64,000 nt of DNA, from NCBI RefSeq assembly GCF_030815865.1, contig NZ_JAUSXI010000001.1, forward strand, positions 2,666,001 through 2,730,000, in the 5' to 3' direction. The stretch is from Arthrobacter globiformis. GTDB taxonomy: Bacteria; Actinomycetota; Actinomycetes; Actinomycetales; Micrococcaceae. Each line of letters opens with the position of its first letter. The stretch's first letter is position 1. Below the pieces are notes generated by a model that worked only from the letters and a program-made list of their open reading frames with translations, had not been told where the DNA came from and did no database searches. The position numbers were made by a program, and so were the translations under genes. Below are positions 39,092 to 49,300 of this stretch, piece after piece.

Positions 39092-39862
39092 TCAATTCCT
39101 TAGATTTTGCGGGACCGGAACGATCCCGGCGACGAGTGTGCCAAGACGGGCCGCCGCAGCCAGCTCCAGTCCAGTATCCGTGAAAACGAGGTTGTCACCG
39201 CTGATAACCAGAACGTGCCCTGCCTTGTATCCTTCCAACCATGCGGCGTCGCCAGCGTCTGCTTCGTCGAGCTGCTGGCTGTGCATCAGTTCACCGTCAA
39301 TGTGGAGTTGTACGGTCCCTCCGCCTGCCAGGGTGCACGTGCACGTGTTCCCCACAGGGATGGCTTGCTGCACGATGTCGCGGTAACTTGCGGTTAGGGA
39401 CAGCTGGAACCCGTGGTTGAGCAGCGCCGATACCAGCGCCGACGTCATCTCCCCGCCCGGTTCACCAAAGACCAAGCTCGGCACCAGAGTGTAAGCCAGC
39501 ACGGGGATGTTCGTCTTCCCCAACCCGCCCCCGCTAAGGACCATGCGGGCACCTATCGACGCCAGGGCGTCCATAGCATCGTCAGTCTGGCGCACTCTTA
39601 GGCCGGGTTCTTGGCATCTGAGATGGCAGACGGCAGGATCGAAGGTGAGACAGACAGTGTCCTCCAGATCGTGGCTTTCGGTGATATCCACGGTAAGGGA
39701 CAGCGCATCGCCGGTCCCAAGTCGCAGCCGGCAGGCGGCGCAGTGCTTGGCCGAGGCCATGACCGAATCGATGTACTGAGCGGTGTCCCTGCCCTTGAAA
39801 ACCTCTAGGCGTCGGTCCCAAGCGACATTGCTGGTGATAGGCATTTCCGTAGTCCAATCCAT
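39092..39862 (-). CDS. Uncharacterised CxxC protein, paralogue 1 (intact)
   Basis: Protein of 256 residues; ATG 39862 follows GGGTGG at 5 nt (ATG 39844 is an alternative). I recognise no family. It begins ITSNVAWDRRLEVFKGRDTA, has C41-AA-C44, two further cysteines near DPAVCHLRC, the conserved core LAYTLVPSLVFGEPGGEMTS with ALVSALLNHGFQLSL, a CTCTLAGGG strand with HIDGELMHSQQLDE, and ends HVLVISGDNLVFTDTGLELA. Paralogues lie at 43726 and 44806. There is no signal peptide and no membrane helix, so it is cytosolic. The CxxC pair and the extra cysteines suggest metal binding or redox activity (inference). Confidence 0.7.
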   Translation of the reverse strand: MDWTTEMPITSNVAWDRRLEVFKGRDTAQYIDSVMASAKHCAACRLRLGTGDALSLTVDITESHDLEDTVCLTFDPAVCHLRCQEPGLRVRQTDDAMDALASIGARMVLSGGGLGKTNIPVLAYTLVPSLVFGEPGGEMTSALVSALLNHGFQLSLTASYRDIVQQAIPVGNTCTCTLAGGGTVQLHIDGELMHSQQLDEADAGDAAWLEGYKAGHVLVISGDNLVFTDTGLELAAAARLGTLVAGIVPVPQNLRN

Positions 39863-40177
39863 TTGAGCCACCCAGCGACGCAGCGCCGGTGCGGGCACTC
39901 ACGTCCTGCAGCGGGAGAAAGGCCCGGGTCAGGCATCCGACCGAGGAGTCCTTTGTCGTATCCGGAGCACTGACCGGACCCAACTCCCCAGCCAGATACC
40001 GGAAAGGCTGACGCCGCTACCTTGGGGAAACCTGTTAATACCCTGTGGGACTGAACCAGAGGGGGAGCCGAGGCGGACCCCCTTGCCGCACGATCGGATT
40101 CTCAAAGGCCGGCTAAGCCCCCCGTCCACGCAAGAAGTGTCCGGATAATTCCAGAGTTTTCAGGAGACCCTGCTGAG

Positions 40178-40549
40178 ATGACACACGAGGAAGACCACCC
40201 GGCCATGGGATGCACTATCAGCGATGCTTGCCGGTGCAGGACGCCCGTCCAAACCATCCGTCTGAACCAGCCTGCGAAAGCCGGATTTAAGACCCGTTCT
40301 CGGTCCCTTCCTGTAACCCATAACAAGTTGCCGTCCCCGGCCCCGAGTGGTGCGATAACTACTTCCCGCACCACCATACTGCGCTGGCAGGTTCTGAAGA
40401 TCCTGAATGAAGTATTCGACGACCCCGACACCACACCCGATGCCCGCAGAAGCCTGCTGCAACAAATGCAGGAGAACCCCGGCCACCCAGAATTGGCGTT
40501 ACTGGCCCACCTAGGTGTCATTACGGCTCGCACCTTCGCCATGGAGTGA
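40178..40549 (+). CDS. Small helical companion of the CxxC family, copy 1
   Basis: Protein of 123 residues with AGGAGA upstream of ATG 40178. The N-terminus is irregular and basic; the C-terminal half ILRWQVLKILNEVFDDPDTT and DARRSLLQQMQENPGHPELA ending LLAHLG is helical and aligns with the protein at 43439 (LLQFQLKRLIGELLVQGDLN, DVRASLLRHLAISPDRPE, LLAHLR). Divergent from CxxC paralogue 1. No known family is recognised; recurrence next to a CxxC gene supports it as real. Confidence 0.58.
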   Translation: MTHEEDHPAMGCTISDACRCRTPVQTIRLNQPAKAGFKTRSRSLPVTHNKLPSPAPSGAITTSRTTILRWQVLKILNEVFDDPDTTPDARRSLLQQMQENPGHPELALLAHLGVITARTFAME

Positions 40550-40867
40550 TGCGCAGGGTCGGCCAGTAAGCACCTGACACTCTGGGCGCAGGTCAGGAAT
40601 CCACGGCTGCTCGCCGTTCAACGGGCACTTCAAGACGCAACCTTCGCGTGTTCATCGGCGAAGAGCAGTTCGCGCCGGAGAACCGGTTGAAGGAGTCTGC
40701 CCCAGTTCCTGTCGAAAGAAGCCCAGCAGGCACTCCTATCACCGGACGTTGCCGCCCGCCGGTGCATGACGAAGAGCGGGTAATAGTTCAAGGAGGCGCT
40801 GCCCAGATGGGCGCTAACAAATGTGCGCTAACAGCAGGCAGAGGCTCGGCCAGCGGCACCGGGGTCA
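40550..40867. other. Intergenic stretch
   Basis: No gene is recognised. Confidence 0.4.
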
Positions 40868-41229
40868 GTAAAGGTAGACATCGATGATCAGGGCCGCAAG
40901 TGCGGTTGCGGCGTCTGTCCCGACAATGCTGCGGGGCGCGTCGCGTCTGCAGGGTCCGAGCATCAGGGCTGCAGCAGCCCCTGCGAGGGTAAACACGGCT
41001 GTTCCGGTGTCCTGCCAGCTGACCGGAAACGGCGAACGGCAGGTCATGGGAAACAGGCCGATTGCTCCCGTCCAGTTCAGAATCGAATTCCAGGTCATTG
41101 GCATTACGGGTGCGGCTCCGGATGCGGTGGCCAGAACGCCGAGCCGGCGTTCCCACGCACCAGCACCAGCAGTGCGAGGGCAGCGAAGGCGGACAATAAG
41201 GCACCCAGGAACATCTTCGACAGACTCAT
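40868..41229 (-). pseudogene. Possible small membrane protein with frameshift
   Basis: From ATG 41229 one reads MSLSKMFLGALLSAFAALAL and LVLVRGNAGSAFWPP, a signal-anchor-like start. After ~40 codons the frame closes, while the neighbouring frame continues with TWNSILNWTGAIGLFP, then GTAVFTLAGAAAALMLG and ALAALIIDVYLY: two further hydrophobic segments. Together they would make a ~118-residue three-helix membrane protein. No family is known; coding status is uncertain. Confidence 0.35.
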
Positions 41230-41487
41230 CACAGGCCTGACCCTTGCACACACAATGCTGCAACCACGAGTCCAGTGTAGGAAGCCCGGGCAAGGACGGT
41301 ACCCCCTCCCCGCCGACGGGAGGCAGCCAAGGAGCGCGGGTCAAGGGGGTAACCAAAGTGCAGGCCAAGCACAAACGCCGATGGCCCAAAGTGCGAAGAA
41401 CCAAAAGGCCAAGACCTGCAGCCATGCGGTTGCTGGGACCCGGCGAATCCGCCTTGAGGTGATGCCGGCGAAAAGGACGTAGTATGA

Positions 41488-41510
41488 GTGCATAGACATG
41501 CACATATGCA
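41488..41510. promoter_or_regulatory. Inverted-repeat operator for the ArsR-type regulator
   Basis: GTGCAT-AGAC-ATGCAC at 41488-41503 is a perfect 6-bp palindrome, followed by the overlapping ATGCACATATGCAC. It lies 18-40 bp before the MFS start codon, in the position and style of ArsR/SmtB operators. Confidence 0.62.
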
Positions 41511-41527
41511 CTTAAGGGGTTGGGCCG

Positions 41528-42814
41528 ATGCTGACCGTTATCCGGAACGTGACGTACCGGCGGCTGTTCGCCGCGCAGATCGTTGCACTCATCGGTACCG
41601 GTCTGCTCACCGTGGCGCTGGGGCTGCTGGCTTATGACCTGGCCGGCAGTAATGCCGGCGCGGTGCTGGGCACGGCCCTGACGATCAAGATGCTCGCCTA
41701 TGTTGGCCTTGCGCCGGTGATCAATGCCTTGGTCGCGCGGTGGCCCAAAAAGCGGGTCCTGATCGGTGCGGACCTGGTTCGGGCGGCGATGGCGCTCTGC
41801 CTGCCGTTCATTACCGACGTCTGGCAGATCTACATCGTGATCTTCCTGCTGCAGTCCGCTTCGGCTACGTTCACACCGGCGTTCCAGTCGCTGATCCCGA
41901 CCATCCTGACCGATGGGCGGGATTACACCCGGGCCCTGTCCCTGTCCCGGCTGGCTTATGACATGGAGGCTCTGGCCAGTCCGGCGATTGCCGCGCTGCT
42001 GTTGACCGTGCTCAGCTACAACAATCTTTTCCTGGGCACCGTCGCCGGGTTTCTCTTCTCGGCGTTCATGGTCGCCATCACGGTCCTGCCTAAAGTCCGG
42101 ACCGCCGAGGGGCCGACGACGTCACTCTGGCACCGGACCACGCTGGGAGCCAGGATGTTCTGGCGGAACCGGCGGCTGCGGTCCCTGCTGGCGCTGAACC
42201 TGGTCGTCGCGGCACCCACGGCCTTGGTGCTGGTGAACACCGTGGTTTACGTCCGGGATGTCCTGCACCGGCCGGACACGGACCTGGCCCTGGCTCTGGC
42301 CTGCTTCGGCCTCGGTTCCATGCTCGTGGCGTTGACCGCGCCCCGGCTGCTGGAGCAGTTCGGGGACCGGGCAGTGATGCTCACCGGCGCCGCCGTGATC
42401 CCGTTCGTCCTGGCTGGCGCGGCCGCCCTGACGCTGCTGGGTGTCCCGGGCGCGGGGTGGTGGCTACTGCTGGGCCTGTGGTTCTTGCTCGGTACCGCGA
42501 ACTCCACCATCCTGACGCCCTCGGCCCGTCTGCTGCGGGACGCCTCCACTGAGGAGACCCGGCCGTACCTCTTCACGGCACAGTTTTCGCTCTCGCACGC
42601 CTGCTACATCCTGACCTATCCGCTGGCCGGGTGTGTCGGCGCGGCCGCCGGGCTGGGCTGGGCTGCCGCCGCCTTGACGTTTATTGCGATGATAGGTGCT
42701 GCAGGTGCATTCCTGTCCTGGCCCCGGAACCGCGCCGCGGCGTCCCAGGAAGCTGATAGCGAGGAGCGGAGCGATGAGCAGCCAGCCGGAGCGCGCGCCC
42801 AAAGCCGCGCCTGA
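41528..42814 (+). CDS. MFS efflux carrier controlled by an ArsR-type regulator
   Basis: Major facilitator of 428 residues, 10-12 hydrophobic segments. The first part (RNVTYRRLFAAQIVALIGTG) and FQSLIPTILTDGRDYTRALS are typical of the MFS group of putative metal or drug exporters that includes NreB-like nickel carriers; the C-terminal tail is hydrophilic but not His-rich. The ArsR gene overlaps its end by 41 bp and an ArsR-like palindrome precedes it. Cargo: probably a metal or metalloid-related compound (inference). A paralogue fragment lies at 22253. Confidence 0.86.
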   Translation: MLTVIRNVTYRRLFAAQIVALIGTGLLTVALGLLAYDLAGSNAGAVLGTALTIKMLAYVGLAPVINALVARWPKKRVLIGADLVRAAMALCLPFITDVWQIYIVIFLLQSASATFTPAFQSLIPTILTDGRDYTRALSLSRLAYDMEALASPAIAALLLTVLSYNNLFLGTVAGFLFSAFMVAITVLPKVRTAEGPTTSLWHRTTLGARMFWRNRRLRSLLALNLVVAAPTALVLVNTVVYVRDVLHRPDTDLALALACFGLGSMLVALTAPRLLEQFGDRAVMLTGAAVIPFVLAGAAALTLLGVPGAGWWLLLGLWFLLGTANSTILTPSARLLRDASTEETRPYLFTAQFSLSHACYILTYPLAGCVGAAAGLGWAAAALTFIAMIGAAGAFLSWPRNRAAASQEADSEERSDEQPAGARAQSRA

Positions 42815-43151
42815 GAAGCCCTCCCTGATCCACCCGGTCACCCCGGGCCCGGAACTGCTCGAGACAGCCGCCGCTATTCTGCGGATGCTGGCCGAACCCA
42901 CCCGCCTTCACCTGCTGTGGCAGCTCTCCGATGGCCCCAAAACCGTCACTGAACTCACCGCCGCGTCCCGAGCGCCGCGCACGGTGGTCAGCCAGCATCT
43001 GGCTAAACTCCGACTCAGCGGCCTCGTCGACACCCGCAAAGACGGCCGCCACGTCATCTACTCCCTCCACGACGGGCACCTTGTCCGGCTCATCCGCGAA
43101 ACCGTCAACCACGCCGACCACAGGATGACCGGCGAACCCACCCACGACTGA
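42774..43151 (+). CDS. ArsR/SmtB-family regulator
   Basis: Winged-helix repressor of 125 residues; ATG 42774 follows GAGGAGCG. Core: AAAILRMLAEPTRLHLLWQL, then VTELTAASRAPRTVVSQHLA (recognition helix), KLRLSGLVDTRKDGRHVIYS (wing) and DGHLVRLIRETVNHADHR, where Asp/His residues match the alpha-5 metal site (DxH...HxxH) of zinc/cadmium/nickel sensors. Cotranscribed with the MFS gene and probably its repressor. Confidence 0.9.
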   Translation: MSSQPERAPKAAPEKPSLIHPVTPGPELLETAAAILRMLAEPTRLHLLWQLSDGPKTVTELTAASRAPRTVVSQHLAKLRLSGLVDTRKDGRHVIYSLHDGHLVRLIRETVNHADHRMTGEPTHD

Positions 43152-43438
43152 ATCCGGGTCATGCCAGCCACGACCGCCCGAACGGCGGGTCGTCAACGCC
43201 CGCCCGCCGGTGCTCGCCTCAAAGCGCCACGCCGAGACCAACCATGAGAATGGCCCGCAATGATCGTTGACTTCATCCTCGAGCTAAGCGTGGTTGCGCT
43301 TACGTTCATGGAGCAGCTGTTCGACCGCCGAAGGCCCGCAGCCAAGGGGCAAGCTTCGCAGAAGTCTGGAACGCCTGAAGGCCAGGCGCTCCGAGAACCC
43401 CTAATCATTCCTCGAAGTCGGTCGTCTGCACCCTTGAC
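43152..43438. other. Short intergenic region, one doubtful small frame
   Basis: A 60-codon plus-strand frame from ATG 43260 begins MIVDFILELSVVALTFMEQL with one hydrophobic helix, but has no clear ribosome site. I would not call it a gene without expression data. Confidence 0.3.
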
Positions 43439-43729
43439 CTAATAGGGTGGCAGATCGTTCGGATCTTGGATGTCGCGCAGATGGGCCAGCAGAACCTGCT
43501 CGGGGCGGTCGGGGCTTATGGCCAAATGTCGCAGCAGTGACGCCCGCACGTCGGGATTGAGGTCGCCTTGAACCAGGAGCTCGCCTATCAAGCGCTTGAG
43601 CTGGAACTGTAGAAGCCCGCCCTGTACGGACCGTGCCGGCAGAGTATCTGCCGCGGGAAAGTGCCTTTCGGAAGGGGCGGCACGCTTACGATTGGGCTTG
43701 GTCATGGGAGGAAGTTCGAGAATAGTCAT
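43439..43729 (-). CDS. Small helical companion of the CxxC family, copy 2
   Basis: Protein of 96 residues. Its start overlaps the stop of CxxC paralogue 2 by 4 bp (43726-43729, ATGA), so the two are translationally coupled. The C-terminal half LLQFQLKRLIGELLVQGDLN, DVRASLLRHLAISPDRPEQV and LLAHLRDI matches the protein at 40178. The N-terminal third is basic (TKPNRKRAAPSERH). No known domain. The coupling is the best evidence that both products work together. Confidence 0.65.
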   Translation of the reverse strand: MTILELPPMTKPNRKRAAPSERHFPAADTLPARSVQGGLLQFQLKRLIGELLVQGDLNPDVRASLLRHLAISPDRPEQVLLAHLRDIQDPNDLPPY

Positions 43730-44528
43730 CGATCCTGCCCTTTCGCCTGCGGGGAACCGTGGAATGGGCTCTGCTTGCCATCTGGCGTCACGAGCACGGG
43801 GACTGCTCCGGTGACCAGTGTGCCCAGGCGTGCCGCTGCCCCCAGTTCCAGGCCAGTGTCGGTGAATGCGAGGTTGTCACCGCTGATGACAAGGACGTGC
43901 CCTGCTCTGGCTCCTTCGAGCCATATGGCGTCGCCGGGGTCTGTTCGGTCCAGCTGTTGGGAATGCATCAGTGCACCGTCAACGTGCAGTTCAATAGCTC
44001 CGTCGCCGCTAACGGTGCAGGTACATGCTTGCCGCACCGGGACAGCTTGCCGCACGATCTCGCCATAACTGTCGCTCAGGGCCATTTGAAACCCGTGGTT
44101 GAGCAGTGCTGAAACCAGTGCGGATGTCATCTCGCCTCCGGGCTCACCGAAGACCAGGCTGGGCACCATGGTGTAGGCCAGCACGGGAATTTTCGTCTGC
44201 CCGGTCCCGCCCCAGTTGAGAACCAGCCGGGCACCAACGGAGGCCAGATCATCCCCGATACAATCGGTCGCCTGGCTCACGTTCAGCCCGGGTTGCTGGC
44301 ACTGCAGGTGATAGACGGCAGGATCGAAGGTAAGGGACACCGTGCCCTCCGTATCGCAGCCTTCGGTGATTTCAACGCCAGGGCCAAGGCAGCGCCGGGA
44401 CCAAAAGGGAGCCCGCACGCGGCACAGCGGCGGGCCACAGCCATCACCGACTCAATGTATTGGGCGGTGTCCCTGCCCTTGAAAGTTTCCAGTCGTGCGT
44501 CCCACGCGACATTGCTGATGATGGGCAT
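43726..44528 (-). pseudogene. CxxC protein paralogue 2, one frameshift
   Basis: From ATG 44528 it reads ISNVAWDARLETFKGRDTAQ and RCAACGLPFG (the CxxC site); near 44380 one base is missing and the other frame continues with VEITEGCDTEGTVSLTFDPA, then LAYTMVPSLVFGEPGGEMTS, ALVSALLNHGFQMAL, CTCTVSGDG and HVLVISGDNLAFTDTGLELG to the stop. About 65 percent identical to paralogue 1. All parts are present, so either a recent mutation or a sequencing error. The coupled companion gene downstream is intact. Confidence 0.72.
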
Positions 44529-44805
44529 TTCCGCCGTCCAATCCGTGATGCCACTCCGGTGACGCGGTCATTGCGCGGCAATCACGTCCTGGAGCGGGAG
44601 TTGGCCGCCGGGCTGGTGTGACGCGAGGCGTGCGCTGCCAGACCCGGCGCACTGACCGGAACGAGTCTGAGGTCTAACTCCCCAGCCAGATGACACAGTC
44701 TGACACCGCGACCCTGCAGAATCCCCTGTCCACCCTATGTACCTAGGCGCTCAAGATGCCCCCTAACCGCTGAGGGCCGGCCACGCTGAGGATATTTTCA
44801 GGACC

Positions 44806-45638
44806 TTGGAACAACGACTATGGAGACCGAGCCAGGGCTTGACGGCTTTTCCCAAGGCGATGCAGCCACTATGGAACCCTGGCCGCCTGTATGCCGCGGA
44901 CCTGGCGAAGTCGTGCGGAGCCTGCCGCGTGCCGTTGAAGCCCGACGAAGAGCTTTCCCTGCTCGTGAACATCACGCAAAGTACCGCGCCGGATGGAACC
45001 GAGTACCTCACCTTCGCCGACTGCGTCTGCCACCCGTCGTTGCAGCGGGCCGGTCCTGAAGGTTCAGGAGACTATCTGGAGGCCGGACGAACTTTCGCCG
45101 GTGGCCGCCCGGGTGGTCCTCTCACACAGAAATCCAGGGCCGGCCGGGAAAGGATAGATCCTGTGCTGGCCTACACCCTGGTGCCGGTGCTTAGCTTCGG
45201 GGAAAACGGCCGCGAACTGACCTCAGCCCTGGTCTTTCTCCTGCTCAACCATGGTTTCCAGATGGCCATGAGCCCGAACTACCCGGACATCCTAGAACAG
45301 GCCGGCCCAACGGCCGCCGGCTGCAGCACCACCCTGACGCCTCAAGGCCTCATCCGGCTCACCATTGACGCGGAAAACCTCTACCGCGAACAGCTTGACC
45401 CTGAAGACGCCGACGACGCGGAGTGGCTCCGGGCAGTCCGTCACGCCAGATCTAGGTCATCAGCGGAGACAACCTCGACATCACGGCAACGACCCTCGAC
45501 CTTTACGCCGCCGCCCGGCACGGAACACTCGTGAGCGGGACCGTCCCCGTCCAGGCTGCGCCCGCATTGTCCCCATTTCCTCACGTGACCTCGCTGAAGG
45601 GCAGCGCGCATCCGGTCGCAGCTCCGGGCACAGAGTGA
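44806..45638 (+). pseudogene. CxxC protein paralogue 3, frameshifted and diverged
   Basis: Reads LAKSCGACRVPLKPDEELSL (CxxC), LAYTLVPVLSFGENGRELTS, ALVFLLLNHGFQMAMSPNYP and LIRLTIDAENLYREQLDPED. Near 45450 the frame shifts; the end VISGDNLDITATTLDLYAAA follows in the next frame to TGA 45638. About 45 percent similar to the other two, and on the opposite strand. The start is unclear: the first codons resemble paralogue 1 poorly and an upstream frame may contribute. Confidence 0.6.
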
Positions 45639-45712
45639 AGCGGTGGCAAGCCAGCGGGCCCGGATCGCTAATGCGGTACCGGGCCCGGGGTTCCAAGACT
45701 CAGCCGAGGTCA

Positions 45713-45883
45713 TCACACGAACTGCCCAGCCCAGAACGTTCCCAGTATGAGCCATCGCCCGGGACGGACGCACCCCTTTTCTACTGGTGGCAGAAGTAAT
45801 GTCCGCTTGAGCAGCCCGGCAGCACCGAAGTCTGTCGGGGACAGCGCCCTACTGGCTTTCTTGATCTGTGCAGTGAGACTCAT
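45713..45883 (-). CDS. Small unknown protein with strong ribosome site
   Basis: Fifty-six residues from ATG 45883; GGAGGGAAGAC directly upstream is an excellent Shine-Dalgarno sequence. N-terminus MSLTAQIKKASRALSPTDFG. No domain is known. It follows a broken small secreted-protein gene on the same strand, so it may be the truncated second gene of a small operon. Confidence 0.4.
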   Translation of the reverse strand: MSLTAQIKKASRALSPTDFGAAGLLKRTLLLPPVEKGCVRPGRWLILGTFWAGQFV

Positions 45884-45902
45884 GTCTTCCCTCCGGGTGT
45901 CA

Positions 45903-46147
45903 GGTTACTGCTCCATGCCCCTGGATGCGTCGGCTGTCGGCTCGGACGGGGTATAGGGGGTCAGGGCGAGGATGAGGGCTATGGCGCCCGCCGCGGATCC
46001 TGCGGACCGGCCTCAGGTCCCTCGATTGCGGGGCCCTGTCTTGAATCGCCGACAGTCAGCAGGCCCGGCCACGGGCTCCGGTTACGTGGGCGGAACGGCC
46101 AGCAATAGTGGGGCGACGGCTGCTGAGGCCACGAGGGTTTTCTTCAC
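45903..46147 (-). pseudogene. Broken small secreted or membrane protein
   Basis: From GTG 46147 one reads KKTLVASAAVAPLLLAVPPT, a signal-peptide-like sequence, then a stop; other frames show AGAIALILALTPYTPSEPTA and end at TAA before the gene at 45883. Probably one short exported protein broken by frameshifts. Low certainty. Confidence 0.35.
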
Positions 46148-46351
46148 CGTGCAATAGAGGGTCCCCCCACATTGGGCGGCCATGGCGGGCTTTCCGCAGG
46201 GGAGGCGGATTCAGTCGTGATGCGTGGTGCCCAAGCTCCATCAAGGATGTTTGCAAGATCTCCCTGTTAGTCCTTGATCTCAGCGCGACACCACAGCTCG
46301 CGCTTCTGAGGCCCCGGTCTCTGGAGAAAATACTCAACAGGGGATGAGAGC

Positions 46352-49300
46352 ATGTTGAAGAATTTCGATGTCAAACGCGCCACCCGCGCCAAGAGTTCTG
46401 GCGGGCGGGACCCGGCGCCCCGGCCCGAGGCCTCAGGGCTGCGCCGGTGGTTGGCGACTGCAGTGTCCACAACCATGCTGGCGGCTGCGCTGGCACCGCT
46501 GGGGATTGCCCCCGTGCAGGCGGCAGTGGCCGGAATGGGTGCGGTAGACCCGCAGAACGGCTTTCCCACCTGGTATTCGGACGGCAACGTCAAATTGCAG
46601 CTGTGCTACATGGCTGGTGCTGGGTGCCTCTCCGAGCCCCCGGACGCGGCGAAGCCGGCATCCTATCCGGACAATTTCCCGGAGGAGGCCTTCTGGTTCC
46701 AGGCCAGCGCCACGAGCGGGAACCTGCTCTACGAAGCGGCCCTGGAGGGAGCCCACCTCAACGGAGCCGTCGTCTCCGGGGAGCAGATGGGCTTTGGCCG
46801 GCTCCGCTTCATCGTGGATAACCTCAAAGCCGGGGCATCGTACAAAATCACCCACCCTTACGGTGTTAACACCTTCGTTGCCGCCCCGGACAAGAAAGTC
46901 CCCACCCTGGGCCGGATCAAGCAGACCATTGATGCCGGAGTCTGCGCTCCCAGCGCCACGACGCCTTGTGACTGGGCGGGGGTCGGTGAAGCTTTCCTCG
47001 GTGACTACAAAGTAGGTACCACAGCGAGCTTCCTCAAACAGGTCGGAGCCGACCCTGGCACCCTGGGTGACATCAACACGGCCCGCCCGGTAACTGGAGC
47101 CCCGTCCGGGAACAACTTCGTCACCGTGGAAGGACCCGACGCCGGAGGCCCCGGTGTTGACGTCCTGACCGTCAGTACGTTCACGGTGCAGGGCCTGATC
47201 TACGATGGCGCTGATGCCGCTCCGTCGGTTCCCGATCTGACCGCAGCCGGTGACAGCGGCCGGTCCGGCACCGACAACATCACCAACGCCACCACGCCAA
47301 CGTTCACCGGCACCGTTCCGGGCACCGGTCCGGCCGGTACCACCGTAGAGCTGCTCGTGGACGGGGCCGCGGTAGCGTCAGCCGTCTCGGACGGCACCGC
47401 ATACTCCCTCTCGCCCGCGTCCCCCATGGCACCGGGGTCCCACAAGATCCAGACACGCACACCCAATCCCGCCTACACGCTGGATCCGAACGGAATTCCC
47501 GTCGACCCCGCCGCACCCCAGTACCTGGTCTCACTGGCACTGACAATCACGGTGGATACGACCGCGCCTTCGACGACCGTCTCGGCACCTTTTCCATCGA
47601 ACCCCACACTGGACAGCACACCGACGTTGAACTTCACCCGGGAAGCCGGAGCAACGTCCGAATGCCAGCTGATGCCGAGCAACACCTCGTGGGATCCTGC
47701 CTGCAGCTCCCCGCAAACCTACGATGCCCAGGTCGACGGTAACTACACCTTCAACGTCCGCTCCACCGATGCAGCAGGCAATGTCGGCGCGCCTGCGACA
47801 TACTCATGGCGCATCGGCCCGGCAGATACCCTGGCGCCCACCGTCGCAGGGCGCACGCCTGCCGACGCCGCCCTAAATGTGAGCACCACGGCCAACGTCA
47901 CAGCCACCTTCAGCGAAGACGTCCAGGGTGTCAGCGACACCACGATGACCCTCCAGGACGCTTCCGGAGCCCCGGTACCAGCTGGCGTCACCCGCAACGG
48001 AGCCACAAATCAGTGGATCCTGGACCCGACAGCGAACCTTGCCGCAGGCGCCACGTACACGGCCACGCTCACCGGCGGCCCGGCCGCCATCAGGGACGCC
48101 ACGAACAACCAGCTCACGACCACCAGCTGGACGTTCACCACCGCGCCCCCGCCCGACACCACCGCGCCCACCCTAACCGCATGGACACCATCAACGGCGG
48201 CCACCAACGTCGACACCACAGGCAACATCACCGCCACCTTCAGCGAAGCCGTCCAGGGCGTCAGCGCCGCCACCTTCACCCTCAAGGACGCAGCAGGAAC
48301 CGCCATACCCGCCACGGTCACCTACGACTCCGCAACCCGCGTGGCCACTCTTGACCCGACTGCCAGCCTCGCAGCCAACAACACCTACACAGCCGCACTT
48401 GCCGGCGGAGCCTCCGGAATCCGGGACGCCGCCAACAACGCGCTGGCAACATCAACCTGGACCTTCACCACCGCCCCACCGCCCGACACGGCCGCACCCA
48501 CCCTGACAACACGGGCACCGGCCCCGGCGGAGACCACCGTCAGCACCACCGTCAACATCACCGCCACGTTCAACGAAACAGTCCAGGGTGTCAGCGGCAC
48601 CACATTCACCTTGAAGAACACCGCCGGAACAGCCGTAGCAGCCACGGTCACCCGCAACGGAACCACCAACCAGTGGATTCTTGACCCAACCGCTGCCCTG
48701 GTCCCGGACACGAAATACACCGCCACCCTGACCGGCAGCCCCTCGGCCATCAGGGACGGAGCCAACAACCCGCTGGCAACAACCAGCTGGACCTTCATCA
48801 CCGGTCCCGCACCCACCATCACAACCCGCACCCCCGGAACCGGAGCCTTCGCCGCCTCCACCACGGCCAACATCACCGCCACCTTCAACGAAAACGTGAC
48901 CGGTGTCAGCGGCACCACATTCACCCTGAAGAACGCGGCAGGAACAGCAATAACGGCAGCAGTCTCCTACAACGCCACCACCCGGGTCGCGACCCTTAAC
49001 CCATCAGCCAACCTCACAGCCGACGCCAAATACACCGCTACCCTGACCGGCGGTACCACCGCTATCCGCGACACGGCCGGCAACCCGGCTGCAACCTCAA
49101 GCTGGACCTTCACCACCGGTCCAGCCCCCACTATCACCAGCCGCACAGCCGCCTCCGGCGCGACCGGCGTTTCCCGCACGGCAAACATCACCGCCACCTT
49201 CAGTGAAAACGTCGCCGGTGTCAGCGGCACCACGTTCACCCTGAAGAACGGCACCACCTCCATCACCGCGGTCGTGACTTACAACGCCACCACCCGCGTA

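Noticed and set aside
43260..43442. Sixty-codon frame after arsR as a toxin or small membrane protein.
   Set aside because: It has a hydrophobic start but no ribosome site, no partner gene and no conserved motif.
46433..48924. Long open frames on the minus strand of the Ig-repeat gene.
   Set aside because: They are antisense shadows of the high-GC repeat sequence; they lack ribosome sites and repeat with the same period as the sense gene.
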